Assembly: GCA_021786295.1 (NCBI GenBank)
Contig: JAJYNO010000030.1
Coordinates: 62,001 to 126,000, forward strand
Source of the DNA: a bacterium
GTDB taxonomy: Bacteria > Elusimicrobiota > Elusimicrobia > Elusimicrobiales > UBA9959
DNA length: 64,000 nt
Direction of reading: 5' to 3'
Shown: piece after piece, positions 19,210 through 29,123 of the stretch
How positions within the stretch are numbered: position 1 is the stretch's first letter
Layout: the number at the start of each line of letters is the position of its first letter
Notes under the pieces: model-generated
Databases searched by the model: none
Seen by the model: only the letters and a program-made list of their open reading frames with translations
What the model was told of the DNA's origin: nothing
Position numbers and translations under genes: made by a program

Positions 19210-20927
19210 AGTTAAAAAGAACGCTGCTCTCCGCGCTGGCCGCCGTCCTGCTGGCGGAAGGAGCCGCCTCGGCCGCGGGCCGGGCCATACTCTGGGTGCC
19301 GGTGCGCGACGCCGGGATAGGGGAGATACTGGATATCCTGGAAAAAGGCAAGGACCTGCGCCTGACGGCCGCCTTCCCCGAACCTCCGAAAGGCTTCGAA
19401 GCCCGCGTGAAGAAACTGGCGAAAGAAGGCCGCCTGGAGCTGGCCGCCCGGCCTGAAGGCGATCCGCCGCTCCCGCTTATCTATTCGCCGGACAGGCCGG
19501 AGGTTAAGTGGAACGGCAAGCCGGCTTCCGTTCCGGAACCCCAGAACGCGGCCTACTTCCTGCCGCTGAGGCTCTCGATGGCCAGGGACGCTGCCGTCAG
19601 GGAGGACGGCGCCCCGCCGGCCGGCCTGGTCTCCCCCCCGGGGGGGCTCTCTCCTGATTATTTCCCCCTGGCCAGGTCCCTGGGCATGAAATGGATAGCC
19701 TGCGGCCCGCTGATATCCACGGCAGCGGCGATGGAGGCGGACGGCGTCTACGCCGTGCCCTTCGTGAAGTTCTCCACCTCGGTCCCCGACTACGAAGCCC
19801 CCTCGTTCATGCTGTTCGACGAGACCTCCGCCGGCGACCCCGCGGCCCTGCGCGCCCAGCTCGCCGCCGAGCTCAGGGCGCCGTCCGCCTACAGGCTGAG
19901 CACCGTTTCAGGGGCGCTGGAGGGCGTCGTCGCCGAGTCCACCGCCGCGGCGGCCGTCTCCGCCGCGGCCTCGCCCTGGAGCGGGGACTACACGCCATGG
20001 GCCGCCGCCCGCCTGCAGGCGGGGGCGCTCGCCGCTCTGGCCCAGACCCGCGGCGACCTGATGCTCTATCTTAACTCACTGCAGGGGGATTACCGCAGGG
20101 CCGAGCCGGCCTTCCGCCAGTACTTCGCGGCCGAGGAAGGCGACAACCTCGCCGTCCTGGCTTCCAGCGCCTCCGCCTCCGACGCGGACCTGGAACTCCG
20201 CAACACGCTGGCCAACGCCTACCGACTGATGGGCAAGCCGCCCCCGCCCTGGGCGTTCACCACGCTGGCCGACGCCGCTTCCGGCGGAGACCAGGAGGAC
20301 AGGGTCTCGGTGTCCACCGTTCCCGGAGGCTTCGAGCTGACCAACTCGGGCCGCAGCCCGCAGCTGCCGGACTCCACCCCCGGCCTTCCGGCTGGCGCCG
20401 ACCCTTCGCGCATCTGGAAGCTGCAGGCGATCCAGGTCTCCACGTCGGATGCCGGCATACTGTTCCGGTTCGAGCCCGGGGCCATAGACAACACCCCCGG
20501 CGGCCCCTACGGCTTCAGCCACATAACGCTGGACCTCTATATAGACATAAACCACCGCGTCAACGCCGGCATCACGCGGCCCCTGGACGGCAGGCCGCTG
20601 CGCATCTTCCCGAACGACGCCTGGGAGTACGCTCTGGAAGTTTCCACGGGGGGCGCCTCCTTCTACCAGATAACGCCCGACGGCCCGAAGAGGACGGCCG
20701 TGCTTGCGCCCTCGGTACAGGACGGCTGGATAAGCGTGCTGGTACCCGCCTCCTACATCCGCGGCACACCGGAGCTCTGGAGCTACGCGGCGCTGCTGCT
20801 GTATCCGAAGGACGGCGGCTACGCGATAGCCGACTACATCGCCGACCAGATCGCCGACGGCTACATCTACGCCTTCCGCCCGGAGCCGAAGTCGGAGGCC
20901 CCGCTGCTGCAGGACGGCATATTCTGA
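19206..20927 (+). CDS. secreted protein with glucodextranase C-terminal-like domain; N-terminal region faintly GH57-like
   Basis: Signal peptide MKLKRTLLSALAAVLLAEGAASA; C-terminal FEPGAIDNTPGGPYGFSHITLDLYIDINHR...WEYALEVS; ATGA overlap with upstream gene. Confidence 0.65.
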   Translation: MKLKRTLLSALAAVLLAEGAASAAGRAILWVPVRDAGIGEILDILEKGKDLRLTAAFPEPPKGFEARVKKLAKEGRLELAARPEGDPPLPLIYSPDRPEVKWNGKPASVPEPQNAAYFLPLRLSMARDAAVREDGAPPAGLVSPPGGLSPDYFPLARSLGMKWIACGPLISTAAAMEADGVYAVPFVKFSTSVPDYEAPSFMLFDETSAGDPAALRAQLAAELRAPSAYRLSTVSGALEGVVAESTAAAAVSAAASPWSGDYTPWAAARLQAGALAALAQTRGDLMLYLNSLQGDYRRAEPAFRQYFAAEEGDNLAVLASSASASDADLELRNTLANAYRLMGKPPPPWAFTTLADAASGGDQEDRVSVSTVPGGFELTNSGRSPQLPDSTPGLPAGADPSRIWKLQAIQVSTSDAGILFRFEPGAIDNTPGGPYGFSHITLDLYIDINHRVNAGITRPLDGRPLRIFPNDAWEYALEVSTGGASFYQITPDGPKRTAVLAPSVQDGWISVLVPASYIRGTPELWSYAALLLYPKDGGYAIADYIADQIADGYIYAFRPEPKSEAPLLQDGIF

Positions 20928-20967
20928 AGCGCGCCGGCCGGGCTCCGGCGGGCGCGGGGGAGGTTGG

Positions 20968-21723
20968 ATGGCGGACAGGGACAAGATCGTTTCATTCGTG
21001 GACTCCTACCTGGGCTCGGCGGACGTGAAGGACGCCTCGCAGAACGGGCTGCAGGCCGAGGGCCGGCCAGAGGTGGAGAAGATAGCCTTCGGGGTCTCGG
21101 CGTCCCTGGAGTGCATTAAGCGGGCGGCGGACTGCGGGGCGGACATGCTGATAGTTCACCACGGCCTGCTGTGGGGCCGCTCGCAGCCGTTCACCGGCCC
21201 GCTGAAGCGCAAGCTGGAGACCCTCTTCAGGGGCGGCCTGTCGCTGGCCGCCTGGCACCTGCCGCTGGACAGGCACCCCGTAGTCGGGAACAACGCCCGC
21301 CTGCTGGCGCTGCTGGGAGCGAAAGGCCTGAAGCCGTTCGGCTCCCACGACGGCCAGACGATAGGCTTCAGAGGGACGCTGCCCAGACCGCTGGCGATAG
21401 GCGACATAGCCGCCAGGCTGGCCCTAAAGCTGGACGCCGAGCCGCTCTGTTTCCGCTTCGGGACGGAGCGGATCCGTTCCGTCGGCGCGGTCAGCGGCGG
21501 CGCCGCCCGCATGTTCGAACAGGCCCCGGCCGCCGGCCTCGATCTCTACGTCACCGGCGAGACCGGAGAGTTCGTGCAGGAGTACGCCCGCGAGACGCGC
21601 TCCAATTTCATAGCGGCCGGCCACTACAACACCGAGAAGCCCGGCGTGCAGGCGCTGGCCGGGCTGCTGGAGAGGAAGTTCCGCGTAAAGACGGAGTTCC
21701 TGGACATCCCCAACCCCTCCTGA
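20968..21723 (+). CDS. Nif3-like dinuclear metal center protein
   Basis: NGLQAEGRPEVEKIAFGVSASLECIKRAADCGADMLIVHHGLLWG; GHYNTEKPGVQAL. Confidence 0.92.
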   Translation: MADRDKIVSFVDSYLGSADVKDASQNGLQAEGRPEVEKIAFGVSASLECIKRAADCGADMLIVHHGLLWGRSQPFTGPLKRKLETLFRGGLSLAAWHLPLDRHPVVGNNARLLALLGAKGLKPFGSHDGQTIGFRGTLPRPLAIGDIAARLALKLDAEPLCFRFGTERIRSVGAVSGGAARMFEQAPAAGLDLYVTGETGEFVQEYARETRSNFIAAGHYNTEKPGVQALAGLLERKFRVKTEFLDIPNPS

Positions 21724-21742
21724 CGGGAGAGAGGAGAACGAG

Positions 21743-22720
21743 ATGGAAACGCGGAACCTGGCGATAATGCTGACCGACATAAAGGGCTTCACGTCCAAGA
21801 CGGCCGGCTTCTCCCGCGCGCAGACCCAGGAGCTCCTCTCGCGGCACCGCGAGCTGGTGCTGCCTGTCATAGAGAAGTTCCGCGGCCGCCTGGTCAAGAC
21901 GATCGGCGACGCGTTCCTGGTGGCCTTCGACAGCCCGACCGACGCCGTCATCTGCGGCGTGGAGATACAGAACGTCCTAAAGGCGCACAACGCGGAGCGG
22001 GCCCAGCAGGACCGCATAGAGATACGCATAGCCATAAACTCCGGAGAGGTGGCCGTGCACGACGACGGGGACGTCTACGGCGACCCCGTCAACATCACGT
22101 CGCGGCTGGAAAGCATAGCCGAGGCCGGAGAGGTGTTCTTCACGGAGGCCGTCTACCTGGCGATGAACAAGCGCGAAGTGCCCTCCAGCGAGATAGGCTA
22201 CCGCCAGTTCAAGGGCGTGCCGGAAAAAATAAAGGTCTTTCGCGTGCTGCGGGAGGTGCCGGTGGGCTCTCAGCCCCCGGGGGAGGAGGCGGCGGCCGAA
22301 CCGCGGACGTCTCTCGCCGCCGCGGCAGCCCCGGGAGCCCCCGCCGGCATCCGGCCGAGGGCGCTCTCGCTGCTGCTGGACCTGCTCATCGCCGCGGTTG
22401 CGGCCGCCCTGCTGCACGGGAACTTCTTGGCGGCCCCGCTGATGCCGCTGTACATCGTCTCCCCTGGGCATCTCCTTCTCTGGGTGCTCTACATTTCCAT
22501 CTTCCTGAAGCGCAAGGGCGCGACCCCGGGCATGATGATAATGAAGCTGAAGCTGGTGGACGCCTCCACCGGCCTTCAGCCCAAGAGGACCTTCTGGCGC
22601 TCCGTCATGGGCGTGGTCTCGGCGGCGCCGCTGGGGCTGGGCTATCTCTGGGCTTTCTGGGAGAAGGACGCCCTCACCTGGCACGACCTGGTCGCGGGTA
22701 CCCGGATAGTGCGGGCCTGA
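21743..22720 (+). CDS. class III adenylate/guanylate cyclase domain fused to RDD membrane domain
   Basis: IMLTDIKGFTSKT, VKTIGDAFLVAFDSP, YGDPVNITSRLESIA; C-terminal RPRALSLLLDLLIAAVA...KRKGATPGMMIMKLKLVD...DLVAGTRIV. Confidence 0.88.
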   Translation: METRNLAIMLTDIKGFTSKTAGFSRAQTQELLSRHRELVLPVIEKFRGRLVKTIGDAFLVAFDSPTDAVICGVEIQNVLKAHNAERAQQDRIEIRIAINSGEVAVHDDGDVYGDPVNITSRLESIAEAGEVFFTEAVYLAMNKREVPSSEIGYRQFKGVPEKIKVFRVLREVPVGSQPPGEEAAAEPRTSLAAAAAPGAPAGIRPRALSLLLDLLIAAVAAALLHGNFLAAPLMPLYIVSPGHLLLWVLYISIFLKRKGATPGMMIMKLKLVDASTGLQPKRTFWRSVMGVVSAAPLGLGYLWAFWEKDALTWHDLVAGTRIVRA

Positions 22721-22738
22721 CCGGGGCGGCGGGCGCTA

Positions 22739-22767
22739 AGGACGGCGGCCGTCCTCCTGCCTTTTTT
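22739..22767 (+). terminator. Rho-independent terminator between convergent genes
   Basis: aggacgg-cgg-ccgtcct hairpin followed by cctgcctttttt. Confidence 0.65.
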
Positions 22768-24002
22768 CACGCCCCGGCCGCGTATTCCACCCTGGGGATG
22801 ACCAGCGCCAGGAAGGAGAGGGCCAGCACGGCAGAGGAGTCCAGCGCTATGCAGAAGCCCACCGAGAAGCGCTCCGCCAGGAGCCCCGTGACCATGAAGG
22901 CCAGCGGCAGCACGGCGTAGGCCAGCGTGGTCAGCACGGAAAAGAAGCGCCCCTTCACGGCGTCCGGCACCACAGTCTGGAACAGCGTCAGCAGCACCGC
23001 GTTGCCGGCCCCCAGCGCCCCGCCGGCCGCGAAGAGCAGGGCGCAGACCGCGTACCTGTCCGAGGCGAAATAAAGCCCGCCGAAAGCCGCCCCCACCGCC
23101 AGCAGCGAGGCGAAGAACCAGCCGTAGACGTTCCCGTACGACCGCTTGAAGCTCAGCGCCGCCGCCAGCGCCGCCGAGCCGGCCGCGAAGAAGGTCTCGA
23201 AAACGGCCAGCCAGGTTACGGACGCCTTAAGAGTGAACTTCACTATCATAGGGATCAGCAGCATGATAGGTCCGACGAAGAAGTTGAAGAGCGTGAACGT
23301 GAGGATCAGCACCAGCAGCGGCCTGTTGCCCAATATGTAGGCCAGCCCCTCCCGGAACTCCGCGACGAAGGAGCTCCCGGTCCTGGCCTCCGGGGCCAGC
23401 GGCGTGCGGATGCCGAGGATGGCCAGGAACGAGGCCGCGTAGCCGGCGGCGTTGAACAGGAAGGCCCCCGCCACTCCGGCCGCGGCCATCAGCACGCTGC
23501 CCAGCGCCGAGCCTATCACGTTGGAGAGCTGCAGGATCGAGGAGTCGGCGGCCACCGCCTGCGGCATTTTCGCCTCGGACGTGAGCCGCAGAATGGAGGC
23601 GGCCTCGGCCGACTCGAACAGCGGGCCGAAGCCGGCTATGCAGAAGCAGAGCGCGTAGAGCAGCGGCAGCGTCAGCCTGCCCTCCAGCAGCAGACAGGCC
23701 AGGGCCAGCACCAGGGCCGCGCGGGCGGCGTCCGCCGCCAGCATGACCCTGCGCTTGTCGGAACGGTCGGCCAGCGTGCCCAGCAGCGGGCCGAACACCA
23801 CCACCGGCAGCACGTTCATCCCCATGATCAGGCCCAGGTGGAATTTGGACCTGCCGCCGCCGGACGAGAGGACCCACCAGGCTATGGCTATCGAGAAGAA
23901 CTTGTCCCCGACCGCGGAGACCGTGCGCCCGGCGAACATGCGCCTGAAATCCGGGAACAGCGCCAGCGGATGCTCCCGCGCACCCTTAACTATTCCGCGC
24001 AT
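22767..24002 (-). CDS. MFS transporter
   Basis: 12 TM-like; FPDFRRMFAGRTVSAVGDKFFSIAIAWWVLS, GPLLGTLADRSDKRRVM. Confidence 0.88.
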   Translation of the reverse strand: MRGIVKGAREHPLALFPDFRRMFAGRTVSAVGDKFFSIAIAWWVLSSGGGRSKFHLGLIMGMNVLPVVVFGPLLGTLADRSDKRRVMLAADAARAALVLALACLLLEGRLTLPLLYALCFCIAGFGPLFESAEAASILRLTSEAKMPQAVAADSSILQLSNVIGSALGSVLMAAAGVAGAFLFNAAGYAASFLAILGIRTPLAPEARTGSSFVAEFREGLAYILGNRPLLVLILTFTLFNFFVGPIMLLIPMIVKFTLKASVTWLAVFETFFAAGSAALAAALSFKRSYGNVYGWFFASLLAVGAAFGGLYFASDRYAVCALLFAAGGALGAGNAVLLTLFQTVVPDAVKGRFFSVLTTLAYAVLPLAFMVTGLLAERFSVGFCIALDSSAVLALSFLALVIPRVEYAAGA

Positions 24003-25738
24003 TTCGCCCCCTTCCTCGAGCAGAGTTTCTCAAGCCCGCCCACGAAACCGGCCAGTTCCGAGTTCAGGGCCGCGTCGCCTGGGTGGCTCCTTTCGAAGAC
24101 GCCCAGCTCCCTGCGCAGCCCGGAAAGCGGCAAGGCCCCGGCCAGCGCCGGCGCCTCCAGGCTGGGCAGATCTCCGGGACGCAGGTAGCGCAGTTCGTGC
24201 GCCTTCAGCCAGTCCGGCCGGACCGCCGAGCGCCGCACCAGCGCCGCCGAGCCGCGGTCCCAGTACACGACGGCCCAGTCCGCCGCCGGCAGGTAGAACA
24301 GATAGGCCGGGCGCCGGAAGACCCTCTCGCTGCCGTCCGGCAGCCGCTGCCGCACCGGCACTTCGGGCCAGCCCGCCTTCAGCAGCATAAGTCCGAAGCC
24401 GTACCTCTCCGTCAGCCGGCGCCAGTTGGCGGCGCTTACGTCCAGCCCCGCCATCTCCTCTATCCTGCCGTGGAACAGATAGCGGCCGTCCATGAAAGTC
24501 CTGTAGTCCGGCCAGAGCTTCCACTCCAGCCAGCCTCCCCAGCCCCAGGGATTGTAGAGCCTGAGCCCGGAGAGCTCCTTTTTTTCCGAGCGCAGGAAAG
24601 AAGCCAGGCCAGGCGAGCCCCATTTGTCCAGGCGCGGCGCGGACGAATACTGGGGCAGGGCGAAGACCGCCCAGAACCACAGCAGCAGGGCGGCGGCCGG
24701 GACCGCGGCCCAGGCCAGAGCGCGGCGGGCGCGCGGCCCCGGGGAGGCCCATGGCAGAGCCAGCGCGCAGACCGGGGCCGTTATCATGAAGAACGGGATG
24801 TTGCGGCCGTAGGAGAGGGAGAGCCAGCCGAAGAGCAGCAGCGTCCCGGCGTGGTGCCAGACGACGCGCCGGCGGCGCAGCGCGAAAAAAAGGACTGCCC
24901 CGAGAGCGCCGGCCAGCGCCAGCGCGTACGGCCACTGATACGGATCGCCGGGAGAGAAAGGCGCCCATTCGCGGATATGGGCGCTCAACGCGGCGCTGTA
25001 GCGCGCGTGGTTCAGGACCACGGAATATACCCGCCAGCCGTAGGGGGTGGCGAAGCTGGCCGCCAGGCCTGCGGCGAAGACCTTGAGATAGTCCGCCGCG
25101 GCCGGCGGCCGGCGGAAGGGGGCGCGGCCGCGCAGATACGGGAGAAGGGCTTCCGCGAACTCCCCGGCGGCGTAAATGCCGGCCAGGGCCAGGCCGTACA
25201 GGAAGCCGGCGTGCAGGTTGGCCCAAAGAGCGAAGAAGGCGAAGGCCGCAGCGGCGCCCGGCCCTTTCAGGTCCTCCCCTGCGAGCCTGCGCTTCTCCAG
25301 GAAATAGAACGTGGCGGCGAAGAACAGCAGCGTGAAGTTCTCCGGCCTCAGGTCGCAGTTGGAGAGTATCCCGAGCGCGAAGAACGGCAGCAGCAGCGGC
25401 AGCGCGGCCCGGCGGCCGTGCAGCAGCACCGTACGCCTGAAGACCAGCAGCGTCAGCGCCAGCAGCAGGGCCTTGAACAGCTGCAGGGCCCGCCAGCCTC
25501 CCGCCAGCCAGAGCAGGTAGTAGACCGCCTGCGACAGCCATTCGAAGTCGGTCCAGCGCCTGCCGGCCATGGTCCAGGAAAACACATCGCGCCTGGGCGG
25601 GGCCAGATGGGCGAGGGCGTACTTCCCCGCCGCGAGGTGCCAGTAGATGTCGGGGTTGACTATCGGCAGCAGGAATGCCGAACAGGCAAGGGCGAAGGAG
25701 ACCCAGCCGAGCGCGTTGAGGAGCCTGCCGCGTTGCAT
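23990..25738 (-). CDS. GT-C-like polytopic membrane protein
   Basis: NPDIYWHLAAGKYALAHLAPPRRDVFSWTMAGRRWTDFEWLSQAVYY then multiple TM helices. Confidence 0.7.
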   Translation of the reverse strand: MQRGRLLNALGWVSFALACSAFLLPIVNPDIYWHLAAGKYALAHLAPPRRDVFSWTMAGRRWTDFEWLSQAVYYLLWLAGGWRALQLFKALLLALTLLVFRRTVLLHGRRAALPLLLPFFALGILSNCDLRPENFTLLFFAATFYFLEKRRLAGEDLKGPGAAAAFAFFALWANLHAGFLYGLALAGIYAAGEFAEALLPYLRGRAPFRRPPAAADYLKVFAAGLAASFATPYGWRVYSVVLNHARYSAALSAHIREWAPFSPGDPYQWPYALALAGALGAVLFFALRRRRVVWHHAGTLLLFGWLSLSYGRNIPFFMITAPVCALALPWASPGPRARRALAWAAVPAAALLLWFWAVFALPQYSSAPRLDKWGSPGLASFLRSEKKELSGLRLYNPWGWGGWLEWKLWPDYRTFMDGRYLFHGRIEEMAGLDVSAANWRRLTERYGFGLMLLKAGWPEVPVRQRLPDGSERVFRRPAYLFYLPAADWAVVYWDRGSAALVRRSAVRPDWLKAHELRYLRPGDLPSLEAPALAGALPLSGLRRELGVFERSHPGDAALNSELAGFVGGLEKLCSRKGAKCAE

Positions 25739-25786
25739 CAGGGTATTAATTCTATAAAATCAGGACCGCCCTGGCCCGGGCCGGCC

Positions 25787-27685
25787 TCAGCGCGAGGGGG
25801 CGGAAAAGGGCGTAAGAGAACGGGCCGCGGAAGCCCTGGCTCGCACGGAGGCCGCCTCGTTGCGCCGGCCCAGGTGGTCCAGCAGCTCGGCCAGCGCGCG
25901 CGAGGCCTCGGGATAGTCCGGTTCCAGCTCCAGCGCCCGGCGCAGCAGTTTCTCGGCCGCGCCCGGAGGTTCCCCGCGCACCAGTTCCACGGTGGCCAGC
26001 GCCAGCAGAGCGGAGGGGAAATCCGGCACCGCCGCCAGGGCCGAGCGCAGGTCCTTCTCGGCGCCCGCCATGTCCCAGACCTTTATTTTGACCAGGGCCC
26101 CGGCGTAAAGGACGAAGGCCCCGTCCCAGCCCGCGGGCAGCTCCACCTTGTACACGGCGGTCCGCTCCCCGTCCTCGACATGGAGCAGCCGGAAGAGACG
26201 GGGATGCCCGGCTATCCAGCCGCGTTCCAGACTTTTCTGGAGCCCCTGGTCGTTCTCGAACGAGCCCTTTGGGGAAAGGATCTTCCGGTCGGTCACCAGC
26301 GCGTAGTCTATGCGCGACCGCGAGAGGCGCTCCAGGAACATGTCCAGGTCGCGCGCGCCGAAAAGCCCGTCCCCCCCGCGCCCGGTGTAGAGCGCCACCA
26401 GCGGGGACTCCCCTACGAAGCGGCTGGCTGGAGGGGTGTTGAGCCGTATCCATTCCATCGTGCGCGCGGGCAGCATGTTCTCCCGGCGCGGCGACCTGTG
26501 CAGCGCGGCCGCTATCTGGGCGCTGTGCACGGCGAAACCCGCAGCCAGCAGCGCCAGCAGCGCGCGGCCGGCCGCGGGTCTGGCCCGCCAGGAGGCGCGG
26601 ACGCCGGCCGCGAAGAAGAGCAGGGCCAGCGGGAGCATCGGCAGCGCGTAGCGGTCGGAATAGACCGTCCAGACTGACATTACCAGCCCCTGCGCGAACA
26701 GCAGCGCCGCCGCCGCCAAGGCGGCGGAACGCCCCGGGCCCTCGCCGGCGAGGAGCCGCCCCATGCCCTTGAAAAGGAAGTAAAGCACCCCGGCTATGAC
26801 GGCGGAGCCGGAGAGGTCCCAGAGGCCGCCTCGCGGCCAGCCCACGCCCAGCCCGCAGTACAGCACGAAATCGTGGAACAGCCCGTAGGCCCGCGGCCAC
26901 AGCGGCTGCCCCCCCAGCGCGGCCAGCCCGTGCAGCAGATAGCCTACATAGTCGGTAGGAGAGCTTCGCTTCAGCAGGAAATATACCGCCGCCGCGGCGC
27001 AAGGCAGCCAGAACCACAGCAGCAGCCGGCGCAGCGGCCGGCGGCCGGCCGGCCCCGCGGCCGCCAGACCCGCCGTGAGCGCGGCCGGGAGGAGCGCCCC
27101 TATCGGCTTGCTGGCCGGCGCCCAGAACGAAGTCCCGATCAACAGGACCCAGGCCAGGGCGCCTCCCCGCTCCAGGACGAGGCGCAGCCCCAGCAGCCCG
27201 TAGACGAACAGGAAGGTCAGGAAAGGGTCCGCCATCACTATCCCCGAGTCCACCAGGAACAGCGGGTGCACGGCGTAGAGCAGCACGGCCCAGCGTCTGT
27301 CCTCGTCGGGAAGCCAGCCGTCCAGCAGCAGCCACAGGCCCAGGACGGTCAGCAGCGAAAGCCCGGAACTGGTCCAGCTCAGCCAGGCCCAGTGCGGCGC
27401 GAAGGCCGCGGCGAAAGGCAGCAGGAAAAGCGGGTAGCCCGGCAGGAAATGGGAGAAAGCCCCGCCGAAGCCGAGGCCGGAAAGCTCGCGGAGATGCTCC
27501 CAGAGCGAGCGGGCCAGCAGCACGAAGGAGGCGTCGTCGTTGAAGTACCCGACGTAGTACATCCGGTTCAGCGCGGCCGCGCCGGCGGCCGAAGCCGCCA
27601 GGACCAGCCGGATGAAAAGCCGCGCCGGCACCCGGGCTAAAAAGGACCCGCGCTCCGCCGCCCCGGTTTCAGGTCTTCCTTCCAT
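25787..27685 (-). CDS. glycosyltransferase family 39-like membrane protein with C-terminal TPR
   Basis: NRMYYVGYFNDDASFVLLARSLWEHL ... multiple TM helices ... C-terminal EKLLRRALELEPDYPEASRALAELLDHLGR. Confidence 0.75.
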   Translation of the reverse strand: MEGRPETGAAERGSFLARVPARLFIRLVLAASAAGAAALNRMYYVGYFNDDASFVLLARSLWEHLRELSGLGFGGAFSHFLPGYPLFLLPFAAAFAPHWAWLSWTSSGLSLLTVLGLWLLLDGWLPDEDRRWAVLLYAVHPLFLVDSGIVMADPFLTFLFVYGLLGLRLVLERGGALAWVLLIGTSFWAPASKPIGALLPAALTAGLAAAGPAGRRPLRRLLLWFWLPCAAAAVYFLLKRSSPTDYVGYLLHGLAALGGQPLWPRAYGLFHDFVLYCGLGVGWPRGGLWDLSGSAVIAGVLYFLFKGMGRLLAGEGPGRSAALAAAALLFAQGLVMSVWTVYSDRYALPMLPLALLFFAAGVRASWRARPAAGRALLALLAAGFAVHSAQIAAALHRSPRRENMLPARTMEWIRLNTPPASRFVGESPLVALYTGRGGDGLFGARDLDMFLERLSRSRIDYALVTDRKILSPKGSFENDQGLQKSLERGWIAGHPRLFRLLHVEDGERTAVYKVELPAGWDGAFVLYAGALVKIKVWDMAGAEKDLRSALAAVPDFPSALLALATVELVRGEPPGAAEKLLRRALELEPDYPEASRALAELLDHLGRRNEAASVRARASAARSLTPFSAPSR

Positions 27686-27791
27686 AGACGCAACGACAAT
27701 GATACAAAATCCGCGGCGCGGCGCTTTCTTTGCCGCCGCCCGTTTTAATATAATTTCCACCGGGAGTTGCGGACCGGGGATTACAGGATAC

Positions 27792-29123
27792 ATGTCCTAC
27801 TACAACAAGCTCAGGAAAGACCTGGACGGGGCAGCGGCGGACGGCCTCATCACGCAGGAGCAGGCCGGGAAGGTCTGGGAGCGGGCCTACGCCGCCCGCC
27901 TCACAGCCGGGTGGAAGGCGTCCTACATCATCGCCGCCTTCGCCGGGCTCTTCATGGCCATAGGCGTGGGCCTGATAGTGGCCCACAACTGGGACAAGCT
28001 CGGGGTCATGGCGAAGATCGGCGCTTTCCTGCTGCTCTTCGCGGCCGCCGGCCTGGCGGCGCTGCAGTTCGAGGAGAGGACGGCGGTGGCCGTGCCGGCC
28101 GAAGTCCTCTGGTTCTTCATGCCGGCCATAGGCATAGGACTTTACGCGCAGATCTTCCAGCTCAGCGGCGACCCGGTGAAGCCCTACCTGGTCTGGGGCG
28201 CCCTGGTGCTGCCGCAGGCCCTGCTGTCGAGGCGCAAGCTTACGGCCACGCTGACCGTGATCCTGCTCTTCGCCTGCCTTTTCATGGGCACCTTCCAGGC
28301 TGGCAATCTGCTCTCGCTGAGCGCGGGCAGCAGTTACAACAACCCCAACCCCGTCCCGCCGCCGTGGTGGCACTGGGCGCTGGCCCTGGCCGTGCTGGGC
28401 GCCGCCGCCGGCGCGGCCTTCTACCGGCGCTGCCACAGCCCGATGCGCGTGCTGGGCGCGGTCCTGGCCTGGGTGGTGCTGCTGCTGTTCGCGCGCACCC
28501 CGCTGCAGCTCTCCAGCACCGCCCCGCTGACGCTGGCCGTTTCGGCGGCGGCCGCGTTGTGGATCATCTGGACCCCGGCCGGGGAAAGGCTGGAGAGCCG
28601 CCTGCCGCACCTGGCCTGGCTGCTGGCCGTTTATTCAATGACCTTCTTCTGGCATACGCTGCCCAAGTCCTCGATGGACAGCCCCGGCGGGCTTGCGCTG
28701 GCCTGGGTGCTGGCCGCAGCGGCCGTCCTCTCGGCCGTTTTCGGACCGGCAGCCGGCCTGACCGACGGCCGCTGGAAGACGGCTTTCAGGGCCGCGCTTA
28801 TCGCGCCGGTGGCGGCCTCGCTGCTGCTGTTCAACCCCACCGAAACGGGCGCCAGATCAGTGGCCCTCGCGGCCAATTTCATAATCATAGCGGCCGGGCT
28901 CGGGCTGATCTGGAACGGCGCGCGGGAGAACCTTGAGAAGCGCATCAACACCGGCGTGTTCTTCATAGCGCTGATAGTGCTCACCCGCTTCTTCGACCTT
29001 TTCGGCGGCATGCTGTCCAGCGGCCTCGGCTTCATAGGCACGGGGCTGGCCTTCGCCGGGCTGGCCTGGGGCATCAACAGGGGCCGCAAGGCCATAATAC
29101 AGGCCGCGGGGGAGCCGAAATGA
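27792..29123 (+). CDS. DUF2157 domain membrane protein
   Basis: ITQEQAGKVWERAYAARL..., multiple TM helices, VGLIVAHNWDKLG. Confidence 0.85.
   Translation: MSYYNKLRKDLDGAAADGLITQEQAGKVWERAYAARLTAGWKASYIIAAFAGLFMAIGVGLIVAHNWDKLGVMAKIGAFLLLFAAAGLAALQFEERTAVAVPAEVLWFFMPAIGIGLYAQIFQLSGDPVKPYLVWGALVLPQALLSRRKLTATLTVILLFACLFMGTFQAGNLLSLSAGSSYNNPNPVPPPWWHWALALAVLGAAAGAAFYRRCHSPMRVLGAVLAWVVLLLFARTPLQLSSTAPLTLAVSAAAALWIIWTPAGERLESRLPHLAWLLAVYSMTFFWHTLPKSSMDSPGGLALAWVLAAAAVLSAVFGPAAGLTDGRWKTAFRAALIAPVAASLLLFNPTETGARSVALAANFIIIAAGLGLIWNGARENLEKRINTGVFFIALIVLTRFFDLFGGMLSSGLGFIGTGLAFAGLAWGINRGRKAIIQAAGEPK

Noticed and set aside
24083-26677. 864-aa plus-strand ORF
   Set aside because: Gln/Arg/Gly-rich antisense shadow of two membrane protein genes; no recognisable domain.
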